Shown: one piece after another, positions 23,299 to 33,523 of the stretch
Position numbering within the stretch: position 1 is the stretch's first letter
Layout: every line of letters starts with the position of its first letter
From: Streptomyces xanthii
Lineage (GTDB): Bacteria > Actinomycetota > Actinomycetes > Streptomycetales > Streptomycetaceae
Assembly (NCBI RefSeq): GCF_014621695.1
Contig: NZ_CP061281.1
Span: 6,572,001-6,636,000 of the forward strand
Length of the DNA: 64,000 nt
Reading direction: 5' to 3'
Program-made: the position numbers and the translations under genes
Notes under the pieces: model-generated
Seen by the model: only the letters and a program-made list of their open reading frames with translations
Database searches by the model: none
What the model was told of the DNA's origin: nothing

Positions 23299-24228
23299 AT
23301 GAAGCTCGTCTTCGCCGGCACCCCCGAGGTCGCCGTTCCCGCTCTGGACGCCCTGATCGCCTCCGACCGGCACGAGGTCGCCGCCGTCGTGACCCGGCCC
23401 GACGCCCCTGCCGGGCGCGGCCGTCACATGGTCGCGAGCCCCGTCGCCGAGCGCGCCGCCGAGGCCGGCATCGAGGTGCTCAAGCCGGTCCGGCCCCGCG
23501 ACGAGGACTTCCTGGCCCGGCTGCGCGAGATCGCGCCGGACTGCTGCCCCGTCGTCGCCTACGGCGCGCTGCTGCCCAAGGTCGCCCTCGACGTGCCCGC
23601 CCGCGGCTGGGTCAACCTGCACTTCTCGCTGCTGCCCGCCTGGCGCGGTGCCGCGCCCGTCCAGCACGCGCTGATGGCCGGCGACGAGATCACCGGCGCG
23701 TCCACCTTCCTCATCGAGGAGGGGCTCGACTCGGGCCCGGTGTACGGCACGGTGACCGAGGCGATCCGGCCCGCCGACACCAGCGGTGACCTGCTGACCC
23801 GGCTCGCCTTCGCGGGGGCGGGGCTGCTGGCCGCGACCATGGACGGCATCGAGGACGGCACGCTGACGGCCGTTCCGCAGCCGGCCGACGGGATCTCGCT
23901 CGCCCCGAAGATCACGGTGGAGGACGCGCGGATCGACTGGGCGGCGCCCGCGCTCCGCGTCGACCGGGTGGTACGCGGATGCACTCCCGCGCCGGGGGCC
24001 TGGACGGAGTTCCGCGGCGAGCGGCTCAAGGTGCGGTCGGCCGTGCCGGTGCCGGACCGCACGGATCTGGCGCCGGGTGAGCTGAGCGTCGGCAAGAAGA
24101 ACCTGTACGTCGGGACGGGGTCGTACGCGGTCGAACTTCTCTGGGTCCAGGCCCAGGGCAAGAAGCCGATGGCTGCCGCGGATTGGGCCCGGGGTGTGCG
24201 GATCGCCGAGGGCGAGCGGCTGGGCTGA
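23299..24228 (+). CDS. fmt: Methionyl-tRNA formyltransferase
   Basis: 309 residues. The N-terminal Rossmann-like domain has the catalytic signature [20 protein letters not shown] (Asn and His), and the Asp segment [10 protein letters not shown] follows. The C-terminal OB domain binds tRNA. Formylates initiator Met-tRNA. No peptide deformylase gene adjoins it here. The ATG follows CCGTTAGCCACCG, with no strong ribosome-binding site. Confidence 0.96.
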   Translation: MKLVFAGTPEVAVPALDALIASDRHEVAAVVTRPDAPAGRGRHMVASPVAERAAEAGIEVLKPVRPRDEDFLARLREIAPDCCPVVAYGALLPKVALDVPARGWVNLHFSLLPAWRGAAPVQHALMAGDEITGASTFLIEEGLDSGPVYGTVTEAIRPADTSGDLLTRLAFAGAGLLAATMDGIEDGTLTAVPQPADGISLAPKITVEDARIDWAAPALRVDRVVRGCTPAPGAWTEFRGERLKVRSAVPVPDRTDLAPGELSVGKKNLYVGTGSYAVELLWVQAQGKKPMAAADWARGVRIAEGERLG

Positions 24229-24253
24229 TCCGGCTTCCGGCTCGGCCGGTCCG

Positions 24254-24430
24254 GTTCGTCGCCGGGTGCGGGTGGTTCGTGGCTGGTCGCGCAGTTCCCC
24301 GCGCCCCTGGAAGGCAGCGGCTTCGCCGCGCCTTCCCCGGATGACAGGCGCCCGGCGCCTTGATCGGGGAAATGCGACCCGAAGGGTCCGCATGTCAGGG
24401 GCGCGGGGAACTGCGCGGGTAGCCCCACCG
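24254..24430. repeat. Dispersed palindromic intergenic repeat, copy 3
   Basis: GTCGCGCAGTTCCCCGCGCC opens the element and GGGGCGCGGGGAACTGCGCG closes it. The inner hairpins are GGAAGGCAGCGGCTTCGCCG and an AAATGCGACCCGAAGGGTCC stretch. Lies between fmt and rsmB. Confidence 0.8.
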
Positions 24431-24530
24431 GGCCGCGGCCGCGATCGCACGCGCACCCCTACGGCGATGGCGGACCCGCCCCCCACGTACGCTGGAAGCG
24501 ATCGTCACCCCTCGCATCAGCGGAGCACCT

Positions 24531-25985
24531 TTGAACGACCAGCCGGCCCCGTCGAACAACCGCCCCCGCGCCGGAGGCAAGGGCAAGCCGGGCAAGCCGC
24601 ACCGCCGCCCGAAGAAGGACCCCGTACGGATCCTCGCCTTCGAGGCGCTGCGCGCGGTCGACGAGCGGGACGCGTACGCGAACCTCGTCCTGCCCCCGCT
24701 CCTGCGCAAGGCCCGTGCGAAGGGCGACTTCGACAACCGGGACGCGGCGCTCGCGACCGAGCTGGTGTACGGCACGCTGCGCCGCCAGGGCACGTACGAC
24801 GCGATCGTGGCGGCCTGCATCGACCGGCCGCTGCGCGAGGTCGACCCGCCGGTGCTCGACGTGCTGAACCTGGGCGTGCACCAGCTGCTCGGCACCCGGA
24901 TCCCGACGCACGCCGCCGTCTCCGCGTCCGTCGAGCTGGCCCGCGTGGTGCTCGGCGACGGCCGCGCCAAGTTCGTCAACGCCGTGCTGCGCAAGGTCTC
25001 GCAGCACGATCTCGACACCTGGGTGGAGCGGGTCGCGCCGCCGTACGACGAGGACCCCGAGGACCATCTCGCCGTAGTCCATTCGCATCCGCGATGGGTC
25101 GTCTCCGCGCTGTGGGACTCCCTCGGCGGCGGCCGGGCCGGCATCGAGGACCTGCTCGAGGCGGACAACGAGCGGCCCGAGGTCACCCTCGTCGCGCGCC
25201 CCGGACGGACCACCGCCGAAGCCGTCCTCACCGAGGTCGGAGAGGAGTCCGGGCTCCCGGGCCGCTGGTCCCCGTACGCCGTGCGCCTCACCGAGGGCGG
25301 CGAGCCGGGCTCGTTCGACCTCGTGCGCTCCGGGCGGGCCGGCGTCCAGGACGAGGGCAGCCAGCTCGTCGCCCTCGCACTCGCGAACGCGCCGCTGGAC
25401 GGCCCCGACGAGAAGTGGCTGGACGGCTGCGCGGGCCCCGGCGGCAAGGCCGCCATGCTCGCGGGGCTGGCCTCGCAGCGCGGCGCGACCCTGCTCGCCT
25501 CCGAGAAGCAGCCGCACCGCGCCGGACTCGTCGCGAAGGCCCTCGACGGCAACCCGGGCCCGTACCAGGTGATCGCCGCCGACGGCACCCGCCCGCCGTG
25601 GCGCCCCGGTGTCTTCGACCGGGTCCTGATGGACGTCCCGTGCACCGGACTCGGCGCCCTGCGCCGCCGCCCCGAGGCCCGCTGGCGCCGCCGCCCCGAG
25701 GACCTGGACGGCTTCGGCCCGCTGCAGCGCTCCCTGCTGCGCACCGCCCTGGAGTCGGTGCGGGTCGGCGGCGTCGTCGGCTACGCGACCTGCTCCCCGC
25801 ACCTGGCCGAGACCCGGGCCGTCGTGGACGACGTCCTGAAGGGCTTCGCCGGGGCCGAACTGATCGACGCGCGCCCCCTGCTGGAAGGCGTCCCGGGGCT
25901 CGGCGAGGGCCCGGACGTCCAGCTGTGGCCGCACCTGCACGGGACCGACGCGATGTACCTGGCGCTGATCCGGCGCACCTCGTGA
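24531..25985 (+). CDS. rsmB: 16S rRNA (cytosine-967-C5) methyltransferase
   Basis: 484 residues. A basic, disordered N-terminus (about 1-35) precedes a NusB-like RNA-binding domain (about 36-170) and a SAM-dependent RNMT domain. The SAM loop is DGCAGPGGKAAMLAGLA. Catalytic cysteines lie in MDVPCTGLG and YATCSPH. Methylates C967 of 16S rRNA. TTG start is unusual but is the only good candidate: CGGAG lies 7 nt upstream, and the conserved domain begins soon after. It shares a translation-modification neighbourhood with fmt. Confidence 0.95.
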   Translation: MNDQPAPSNNRPRAGGKGKPGKPHRRPKKDPVRILAFEALRAVDERDAYANLVLPPLLRKARAKGDFDNRDAALATELVYGTLRRQGTYDAIVAACIDRPLREVDPPVLDVLNLGVHQLLGTRIPTHAAVSASVELARVVLGDGRAKFVNAVLRKVSQHDLDTWVERVAPPYDEDPEDHLAVVHSHPRWVVSALWDSLGGGRAGIEDLLEADNERPEVTLVARPGRTTAEAVLTEVGEESGLPGRWSPYAVRLTEGGEPGSFDLVRSGRAGVQDEGSQLVALALANAPLDGPDEKWLDGCAGPGGKAAMLAGLASQRGATLLASEKQPHRAGLVAKALDGNPGPYQVIAADGTRPPWRPGVFDRVLMDVPCTGLGALRRRPEARWRRRPEDLDGFGPLQRSLLRTALESVRVGGVVGYATCSPHLAETRAVVDDVLKGFAGAELIDARPLLEGVPGLGEGPDVQLWPHLHGTDAMYLALIRRTS

Positions 25986-26063
25986 TCGTTTCGTAAGGTT
26001 CCGGATCCGGATGTGGTCTGGACCGGGGCGGGCAACGGCCGCCGGGCATGGCAGTCTTGGGTC

Positions 26064-26750
26064 ATGGCCGCGCAGATCAACCCCAGCATCCTGTCCGCCG
26101 ACTTCGCCCGTCTCGCCGACGAGGCGAAGGCGGTCCAGGGCGCCGACTGGCTCCACGTCGACGTCATGGACAACCATTTCGTCCCGAACCTGACCCTGGG
26201 CGTTCCGATCGTCGAGTCGCTGGCCAAGGCGACCTCGACCCCGCTGGACTGCCACCTGATGATCGAGGACCCGGACCGCTGGGCCCCGCAGTACGTGGAG
26301 GCGGGCGCCAGTTCGGTCACCTTCCACGCGGAGGCCGCGCACGCCCCGGTCCGGCTCGCCCGCGAGATCCGGGCCAAGGGCGCCCGCGCCTCCATGGCCC
26401 TCAAGCCGGCGACGCCGATCGAGCCGTACGAGGATCTGCTGCCCGAGCTCGACATGCTGCTGATCATGACGGTTGAGCCGGGCTTCGGCGGGCAGGCGTT
26501 CCTGGACATCATGCTGCCGAAGATCCGCCGCACCCGTGAGCTGATCGCGAAGCACGGTCTCGAGCTGTGGCTGCAGGTGGACGGAGGGGTGTCGGCCTCG
26601 ACGATCGAGCGGTGTGCGGAGGCGGGAGCGGACGTGTTCGTCGCCGGTTCGGCGGTATACGGCGCACAGGATCCGGCGGAGGCGGTCCGTGCACTGCGCA
26701 CCCAGGCGGACACCGCCACCGCTTCCGCGGCCTGGGCATGCGGCCACTGA
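26064..26750 (+). CDS. rpe: Ribulose-phosphate 3-epimerase
   Basis: 228 residues, TIM barrel. Motifs [36 protein letters not shown] and [10 protein letters not shown] carry the catalytic Asp and His residues. Interconverts ribulose-5-P and xylulose-5-P in the pentose phosphate pathway. ATG 26064 was chosen over a GTG-initiated upstream extension (26013) because the family starts with AAQINPSIL. Confidence 0.96.
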   Translation: MAAQINPSILSADFARLADEAKAVQGADWLHVDVMDNHFVPNLTLGVPIVESLAKATSTPLDCHLMIEDPDRWAPQYVEAGASSVTFHAEAAHAPVRLAREIRAKGARASMALKPATPIEPYEDLLPELDMLLIMTVEPGFGGQAFLDIMLPKIRRTRELIAKHGLELWLQVDGGVSASTIERCAEAGADVFVAGSAVYGAQDPAEAVRALRTQADTATASAAWACGH

Positions 26751-26827
26751 GCCACGGATACGTGAACGGCGGCCATCGGGGCTGATCGACCGCGCTGGAT
26801 CTGCAAGGATGAACAGCAAATCCAGTT

Positions 26828-26871
26828 GTGAACAGCAGCGTGTGCCGTTCGTGAACAGCAGTGTGTGCCGT
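26828..26871. promoter_or_regulatory. Tandem 21-bp direct repeat upstream of the sugar-responsive regulator
   Basis: Two near-identical copies (one mismatch) at 26828-26848 and 26851-26871, each starting GTGAACAGCAG and ending TGTGCCGT, with a 23-bp period. A third partial TGAACAGCA lies at 26810-26818. They lie 52-95 bp upstream of the regulator start, a suitable place for an autoregulatory operator. Confidence 0.5.
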
Positions 26872-26922
26872 GCGAGTCGTGAAGACGTGCAATTCGTGAA
26901 GAAGAGCAGTGAGGAGATCGCC

Positions 26923-27942
26923 GTGTCCGCATCATCGGCAGGACGCGCAGCCCTGCGGATGGGACCCGCGGAGCTGGTGCAGGCGGCGGCCATGGCCCGT
27001 CGCTTCTACCTCGAGGGCAAGTCCAAGATCCAGATCGCCGAGGAGTTCGGCGTGAGCCGCTTCAAGGTGGCCCGCGTCCTCGAGACCGCCCTGGAGCGGG
27101 ACCTCGTGCGCATCGAGATCCGGGTGCCGGCCGAGCTGGACGCGGAGCGCTCCGACGCCCTGCGTGCCCGCTACGGGCTGCGGCACGCGGTCGTGGTGGA
27201 GTCCCCGGCCGAGGCCGAGGAGTCCACCGACCCGGAGAACCTGGGCGAGGTCGCCGCCGACCTGCTCGGCGAGCTCGTCACCGAGGGCGACGTCCTGGGC
27301 CTGGCCTGGGGCCGCTCCACGATCCACATGGCCGCCGCCCTCGACCGGCTGCCGCCGTGCACGGTCGTGCAGCTGACCGGGGTCTACGACGCCGGGACCG
27401 CGGAGCGCGGCTCCGTGGAGGCCGTGCGCCGCGCCGCGCAGGTCTCCGGCGGCGACGCCCACCCCATCTACGCCCCGATGCTGCTGCCCGACGCCGCGAC
27501 CGCCGCGGCGCTGCGCAACCAGACGGGCATCGCCCGCGCCTTCGAGTACTTCGACAAGGTCACCGTCGCCTGTGTGTCGATCGGCTCCTGGGAGCCCGGC
27601 ATCTCGACCGTGCACGACATGCTCAGCGACGAGGAGCGCGCGCACTACGCCTCGCTCGGTGTCGCCGCCGAGATGTCCGCGCACCTCTTCGACGCGCAGG
27701 GCCGCCGCGTCGGCCGGGACCTCGGCGAGCGCTGCATCACGGTCGAGGCCGACCGGCTGCGCCGTATACCCGAGGTCGTCGCGATCGCGGGCGGCCAGCG
27801 CAAGGCCTCCGCCATCGACGCCGTGCTCCGCTCGGGCCTGGTCACGAGCCTGGTCACCGACACCGCCGCCGCGGACTTCCTGCTGACCGCGGGACCCGCG
27901 CCGCGGCCCGCACTGCAGCGCGCCGACCCCGACGGGGCCTGA
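26923..27942 (+). CDS. SorC/DeoR-type sugar-binding transcriptional regulator
   Basis: 339 residues. The N-terminal HTH has MARRFYLEGKSKIQIAEEFG and VSRFKVARVLETAL. The long C-terminal domain is of the SorC sugar-phosphate-binding type (GDVLGLAWGRSTIHMAAAL and the later AIAGGQRKASAIDAVL). It probably senses a phosphorylated sugar; proximity to rpe hints at a pentose phosphate, but that is inference. GTG 26923 was chosen for GAGGAG 6 nt upstream. An ATG at 26809 is in frame but would translate the tandem repeats. Confidence 0.9.
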   Translation: MSASSAGRAALRMGPAELVQAAAMARRFYLEGKSKIQIAEEFGVSRFKVARVLETALERDLVRIEIRVPAELDAERSDALRARYGLRHAVVVESPAEAEESTDPENLGEVAADLLGELVTEGDVLGLAWGRSTIHMAAALDRLPPCTVVQLTGVYDAGTAERGSVEAVRRAAQVSGGDAHPIYAPMLLPDAATAAALRNQTGIARAFEYFDKVTVACVSIGSWEPGISTVHDMLSDEERAHYASLGVAAEMSAHLFDAQGRRVGRDLGERCITVEADRLRRIPEVVAIAGGQRKASAIDAVLRSGLVTSLVTDTAAADFLLTAGPAPRPALQRADPDGA

Positions 27943-27991
27943 CCGGGGCCGCGTCCCGGCGGGCCCGCCCGCGCCGTGGCAGCATCGGATC

Positions 27992-28402
27992 ATGCTGTCC
28001 CGGACGCTCGGCGTGCTCCTCGTCTGCCTCGGTCTGTTCGTCTCCGGCTGCTCGGCCGGCACGGACACGTCCCAGGCGGGCTCCTCCGCCCCACCCGAGG
28101 CGTCCGCGCCCGCCTGGGCCGCCGGTATGGAGACCGTGCGGGAGGCGGACCTGCCCGCCGAGGCACGCTCCACCCTGCGGCTGATCGACGCCGGCTGTCC
28201 CTTCCCGTACGAGAAGGACGGGACCGTCTTCGGGAACTTCGAGGGGGAGCTGCCCAAGGAGCGGCGCGGCTACTACCACGAGTACACCGTGCGCACCCCG
28301 GGCGAGCGCGACCGCGGCGCCCGGCGCATCGTCACCGGGGACGGCGGCGAGACGTACTACACCGATGACCACTACGAGTCGTTCAAGGCGGTGCTGCGAT
28401 GA
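27992..28402 (+). CDS. Guanyl-specific ribonuclease (RNase Sa/T1 type), predicted lipoprotein
   Basis: 136 residues. A signal peptide ends in a lipobox (LFVSGC), so the mature protein should be lipid-anchored outside the cytoplasmic membrane. The catalytic domain matches RNase Sa closely: FPYEKDGTVFGN, GYYHEYTV with Glu97 as general base, the Arg pair RRIVTG (111-112) and DDHY with His127 as general acid. The two Cys that form the RNase Sa disulphide are missing; a single Cys sits in DAGCPFPY. The stop overlaps the downstream inhibitor gene by 4 bp. Secreted RNases of this kind cleave RNA 3' of G. Confidence 0.9.
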   Translation: MLSRTLGVLLVCLGLFVSGCSAGTDTSQAGSSAPPEASAPAWAAGMETVREADLPAEARSTLRLIDAGCPFPYEKDGTVFGNFEGELPKERRGYYHEYTVRTPGERDRGARRIVTGDGGETYYTDDHYESFKAVLR

Positions 28403-28734
28403 GCGGGCTCCCCGCGTCCCCGGCGGACTGGACCGTGCGCGCCCTCGACCTCGGGGGAGCGGCGGACAAGGCCGGACTCATGGACCGGATCGCCGCGGCG
28501 CTCGCGCTGCCCTCCTGGTTCGGCCGGAACTGGGACGCCCTCGCCGACGTCCTCGGCGACCACCAGCTGATGCCCGACGGCGCGGCCGTCCTCGTCGTGT
28601 CCGGCTGGCGCGACTTCGAGGCGCGCAACCCGGCGCAGTGGGCGACCGCCGTCGAGGTCTTCGACCAGGCCGCCGCGATCACCGTACTGCTCTCCCTCGG
28701 CGGCTCGGACGATCATCCAAGGCAAGCCCCCTGA
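28399..28734 (+). CDS. Barstar-family ribonuclease inhibitor
   Basis: 111 residues. The barstar signature LPSWFGRNWDALADVLGD is present at about residues 37-54. The beta-strand AAVLVVSGW and a C-terminal helix/strand follow in the barstar order. It should bind and block the RNase Sa-like protein before export, protecting the cytoplasm. The ATG overlaps the RNase stop codon (ATGA), so the two are translationally coupled like a toxin and its antidote. It has no signal peptide, as expected for a cytoplasmic inhibitor. Confidence 0.9.
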   Translation: MSGLPASPADWTVRALDLGGAADKAGLMDRIAAALALPSWFGRNWDALADVLGDHQLMPDGAAVLVVSGWRDFEARNPAQWATAVEVFDQAAAITVLLSLGGSDDHPRQAP

Positions 28735-28785
28735 CCTTGGGACGTTCGGCCCGGAGACGTGAATCGGGGCCGCGTGGGAAAATGA

Positions 28786-30294
<1,509 letters not shown>

Positions 30295-30315
30295 TCCCCG
30301 CAGCGCAGCACCCCG

Positions 30316-30351
30316 CGAACCCCGCGTCCCACCCTCGGGACGCGGGGTTCG
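30316..30351 (+). terminator. Terminator hairpin after guaB1
   Basis: Perfect 15-bp stem CGAACCCCGCGTCCC with a 6-nt loop, beginning 22 bp after the guaB1 stop codon and followed by CCATTTCCC. Confidence 0.85.
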
Positions 30352-30374
30352 CCATTTCCCGAACGGCCGGGGGT

Positions 30375-30492
30375 ACGCAACGGACGTAACGGACCACGCA
30401 ACGAACACCCGCCTGTGCGATCCCTGCGCAACGATCTTGCGGGGGTGCGCAAGGTTGCTGCATTACAGCTGGGAAGCCGATTCCTCTAGAGT
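30375..30492 (+). promoter_or_regulatory. Promoter with four ACGCAACG-type boxes upstream of the APC permease
   Basis: Boxes at 30375 (ACGCAACG), 30396 (ACGCAACG), 30426 (GCGCAACG) and 30447 (GCGCAAGG), spaced 21, 30 and 21 bp. A weaker ACGTAACG lies at 30384. The promoter is TTACAG (30463) - 18 bp - TAGAGT (30487). The boxes lie 40, 61, 91 and 112 bp before the -10 hexamer. The same arrangement is found at 33332-33430. The Lrp/AsnC regulator at 32135 is the obvious candidate binder. Confidence 0.65.
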
Positions 30493-30603
30493 CATCCGCT
30501 GTACGTGGCGTGGCGGAGGACGGCCTGCTCGGCGGTCCCCTGTCAGGGAGTGGGCCGTCCCGTCCCCGCAGCCCCAACAGGCAGCGATGAAGGAGCCCAG
30601 TCC

Positions 30604-32097
30604 GTGCTGGATCAAGGCGCACCCCCGCGCACCCCTCGCACCGAGCCCGTCCCCGCGGGGCTCGGTACCCGCCTCATGCGCCGCAAGCCGGTGGAACGCC
30701 TGGTCGCGGAGGGCGGCCAGGGTGAGGGCGGCTCGCTGCGGCGCTCGCTCGGCCTGTGGCAGCTGACCATGATCAGCATCGGTGCCACCCTCGGCACCGG
30801 CATCTTCGTCGTCCTCGGCGAGGCCGTCCCCAAGGCCGGACCCGCGGTCACGCTGTCCTTCGTGATCGCCGGTCTCACCGCCCTCTTCTCGGCGCTGTCC
30901 TACGCCGAGCTCGCCGGCACCATCCCCGTCGCCGGGTCCTCCTACTCGTACGCATACGCAACGATGGGCGAGTTCGTCGCCTGGATCTGCGGCTGGTGCC
31001 TGGTCCTGGAGTACGGCGTCTCGGTCGCGGCCGTCGCCGTCGGCTGGGGCGAGTACCTCAACGAGCTGCTCGACGGCACCATCGGCGTCACCATCCCGGC
31101 CGCGCTCTCCGCGCCGCCCGGCGACGGCGGCATCTTCAACCTGCCGGCCCTCATCGTCGTGCTGCTCGCCATGGCCTTCCTGCTCGGCGGCGCCCGTGAG
31201 TCCGCCCGCGCCAACACGATCATGGTCTGCGTGAAGATCGCGGCCCTGCTGCTGTTCTGCGCGATAGGCATCAAGGGCTTCCAGTCCGGCAACTACGAGC
31301 ACTTCATGCCGCTCGGCATGGCGGGCGTCAGCGCCGCCGGTGCCACGCTCTTCTTCTCGTACATCGGCTTCGACGCCGCCTCCACGGCCGGCGAGGAGGC
31401 CAAGAACGCGCAGCGCGACCTGCCGCGCGCGATCATGCTCTCGCTGATCATCGTCACCGCGCTGTACGTCCTCGTCGCGGCCGTCGCCGTCGGCGCCAAG
31501 CCCTGGAAGCAGTTCAGCGACTCCGAGGCCGCGCTCGCCGGGATCATGAAGGACGTCACCGGGCAGACCTTCTGGGCCACGCTGCTCGCCGCCGGCGCCG
31601 TCATCGCCATCGCGTCCGTCGTCCTGACCGTGCTCTACGGCCAGACCCGCGTCCTGTTCGCCATGTCCCGCGACGGCCTCGTGCCCAAGGTGTTCTCCAA
31701 GGTCCACCCGAAGACCGGCACGCCCCGCGCCAACACGGTCATCGTCTCCCTGTTCTGCGGCGTCCTCGCCGCGGCGATCCCGCTCGGCCAGCTCGCCGAC
31801 GCCACCAGCATCGGCACGCTCTTCGCGTTCGCCCTGGTCAACATCGCCGTCATCGTGCTGCGCCGGACCCGGCCCGACATGAAGCGCACCTTCCGCGTAC
31901 CGCTCTCGCCGGTGCTGCCGATCCTCGGTTTCGCCTTCTGTGTGTGGATGATGGGCAGTCTGTCCACGATCACGTGGATCGTCTTCGGTGTCTGGATGGC
32001 CGCCGGTCTCGTGTTCTACTTCTGCTACGGGATGCGCCGCTCCCGCCTGAACGACGCGGACGCCCGCGTGGACGCCCCCGCGGTCGCAGAAAAGTAG
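30604..32097 (+). CDS. APC-family amino acid/amine permease (cationic amino acid transporter type)
   Basis: 497 residues with about 12-13 hydrophobic helices. The consensus first helix motif MISIGATLGTGIFVVLG and the CAT-type motif FSYIGFDAASTAGEEAKNAQRDLPRA are clear. Cytoplasmic-membrane uptake of an amino acid or polyamine is expected, but the substrate cannot be fixed. GTG 30604 has AAGGAG 8 nt upstream; in-frame codons further upstream lie inside the promoter region. A regulator gene follows 37 bp downstream. The neighbouring flavin amine oxidase suggests that transported substrate is oxidised. Confidence 0.92.
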   Translation: MLDQGAPPRTPRTEPVPAGLGTRLMRRKPVERLVAEGGQGEGGSLRRSLGLWQLTMISIGATLGTGIFVVLGEAVPKAGPAVTLSFVIAGLTALFSALSYAELAGTIPVAGSSYSYAYATMGEFVAWICGWCLVLEYGVSVAAVAVGWGEYLNELLDGTIGVTIPAALSAPPGDGGIFNLPALIVVLLAMAFLLGGARESARANTIMVCVKIAALLLFCAIGIKGFQSGNYEHFMPLGMAGVSAAGATLFFSYIGFDAASTAGEEAKNAQRDLPRAIMLSLIIVTALYVLVAAVAVGAKPWKQFSDSEAALAGIMKDVTGQTFWATLLAAGAVIAIASVVLTVLYGQTRVLFAMSRDGLVPKVFSKVHPKTGTPRANTVIVSLFCGVLAAAIPLGQLADATSIGTLFAFALVNIAVIVLRRTRPDMKRTFRVPLSPVLPILGFAFCVWMMGSLSTITWIVFGVWMAAGLVFYFCYGMRRSRLNDADARVDAPAVAEK

Positions 32098-32134
32098 CCG
32101 CGGAAAGTAACCGCAGAAAAGTGAACCTCCTGCC

Positions 32135-32587
32135 TTGCTGAACGATCTCGACGAACGCATCGTGCACGCCCTCGCCGAGGACGCCCGCCGCTCCTACGCC
32201 GACATCGGCCAGCTCGTCGGCCTGTCCGCGCCCGCCGTGAAGCGGCGCGTGGACCGGCTGCGGGCGACGGGCGCGATCACCGGCTTCACCGTGCGGGTCG
32301 ACCCGGCCGCGCTCGGCTGGGAGACCGAGGGGTTCATCGAGATCTACTGCCGCCGCAACACCTCGCCGGATTCGATCCGGCGAGGTCTGGAGCGGTATCC
32401 CGAGGTCGCGGCCGCCTCCACCGTCACCGGTGAGGCGGACGCCCTCGTCCAGGTCTTCGCCTCCGACATGCGCCACTTCGAGCGCGTCCTGGAGCGGATC
32501 GCGGGGGAGCCGTTCGTCGAGCGGACCAAGTCCGTTCTCGTGCTCTCCCCGCTGCTGCGCCGCTTCACCTCCGGCTCGCCCGCGTAG
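32135..32587 (+). CDS. Lrp/AsnC-family transcriptional regulator
   Basis: 150 residues: an N-terminal winged HTH (LNDLDERIVHALAEDARRSY, then IGQLVGLSAPAVKRRVDRLR) and a C-terminal RAM effector-binding domain (EVAAASTVTGEADALVQVFA). Lrp proteins form octamers that wrap DNA and respond to amino acids. It is encoded 37 bp after the APC permease, so probably co-transcribed, and lies between the two promoters that share an ACGCAACG box array. TTG 32135 is the best start by family length, but no good ribosome-binding site precedes it. Confidence 0.92.
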   Translation: MLNDLDERIVHALAEDARRSYADIGQLVGLSAPAVKRRVDRLRATGAITGFTVRVDPAALGWETEGFIEIYCRRNTSPDSIRRGLERYPEVAAASTVTGEADALVQVFASDMRHFERVLERIAGEPFVERTKSVLVLSPLLRRFTSGSPA

Positions 32588-32598
32588 GTCCGCGCCGC

Positions 32599-33162
32599 TC
32601 AGTCGGTTCGGTACTCCGGCTTCCACGGCAGGACCTCGAAGTCGCCCGTGCCCTTCTTCACCACCTCGAACGGCGGCGCGCTCATGCAGCGCGGCACCTC
32701 GAGCACCCCGGTGTCCGGGTTCGACCAGGTGTAGCCGAGGCGGTCCTCGCGGCCGTCGTCGGTGACGGAGATGCCGACGCGCTTGCCCAGGTGCGGGGAG
32801 TCGGACTCCGTGACGACCCCGGTCATCACCGCCGTCTTCCCGCCGGTCATCAGGCAGTCGATCCGGCCCTTCGCCCAGGCGCCCTTGCCGTCCTTGTAGT
32901 GGCTGAAGAAGAACGTGCCGTACGCCTTCTCCGGCGCCATGTTGTCCTTCGCCGCCAGATGCGCGTCGAACGTGAACGTGATGTCCTCGTGCGCCGACGG
33001 CGGCCGCCACAGCTGGGCCGTGCCGGTCAGGGCCGCCGCCTCGCGCGGCTGCGCGGGCCGGCCGTGGCCCCCGCCCGCGGAGCCGGTCCCCGCCGCGGCC
33101 GTGCCGGCCACCGCCACCGTCAGAGCCGCCGCCGTCGCCACCAGGATGCGGATGCGCGCCAT
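32599..33162 (-). CDS. Secreted protein of unknown function
   Basis: 187 residues. The Sec-type signal peptide (MARIRILVATAAALTVAVAG, cleavage likely around residue 24) is followed by a Gly/Pro-rich stretch. The remaining ~145 residues are probably a beta-rich domain with two Cys (RIDCLMTGG and EVPRCMSAP) that could form a disulphide. The strands HEDITFTFDAH and AYGTFFFSHYK suggest a compact globular fold, but no family is recognised. It converges on the Lrp gene (11 bp gap), and its upstream region is shared with the amine oxidase promoter. Confidence 0.82.
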   Translation of the reverse strand: MARIRILVATAAALTVAVAGTAAAGTGSAGGGHGRPAQPREAAALTGTAQLWRPPSAHEDITFTFDAHLAAKDNMAPEKAYGTFFFSHYKDGKGAWAKGRIDCLMTGGKTAVMTGVVTESDSPHLGKRVGISVTDDGREDRLGYTWSNPDTGVLEVPRCMSAPPFEVVKKGTGDFEVLPWKPEYRTD

Positions 33163-33331
33163 GGAAAACCCCTAGTCATCGCCCTGCTCGCCCGGTCCGT
33201 CCGGGTGTGAGAACGATCTCGCGGGGCAGCGGCCCGGGGCGTCCGGCCACGGTCGCGACCCGTCTCCGCCGCGCGGCGGAGGGCCTCTCGTCCCGTGCGA
33301 TCACTCCCGGCGACGGCGGAGTCACGCGGGC

Positions 33332-33430
33332 ACGCAACGAATCGCTGTTCAGGCCGGGTGCCACGCAACGGATCGCATCCGCAGACGCAACGGTCCCGTC
33401 TTGTCCGGCCGACCGGCGGAAACGTACCGT
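33332..33430 (+). promoter_or_regulatory. Promoter with three ACGCAACG boxes upstream of the amine oxidase
   Basis: Exact ACGCAACG boxes at 33332, 33363 and 33385, spaced 31 and 22 bp. The promoter is TTGTCC (33401) - 18 bp - TACCGT (33425). The boxes lie 40, 62 and 93 bp before the -10 hexamer, the same phasing as the APC permease promoter. The divergent secreted-protein gene starts 170 bp to the left and could also be affected. Confidence 0.65.
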
Positions 33431-33523
33431 CGATGCGATCCCTCCCACCTCTTCCGCCCCGCGCGGGGGACAGGCGCGCCTGTTCCACCCGGCCGGCCTG
33501 TACCCGCAAGGAGTCCGCACCTC

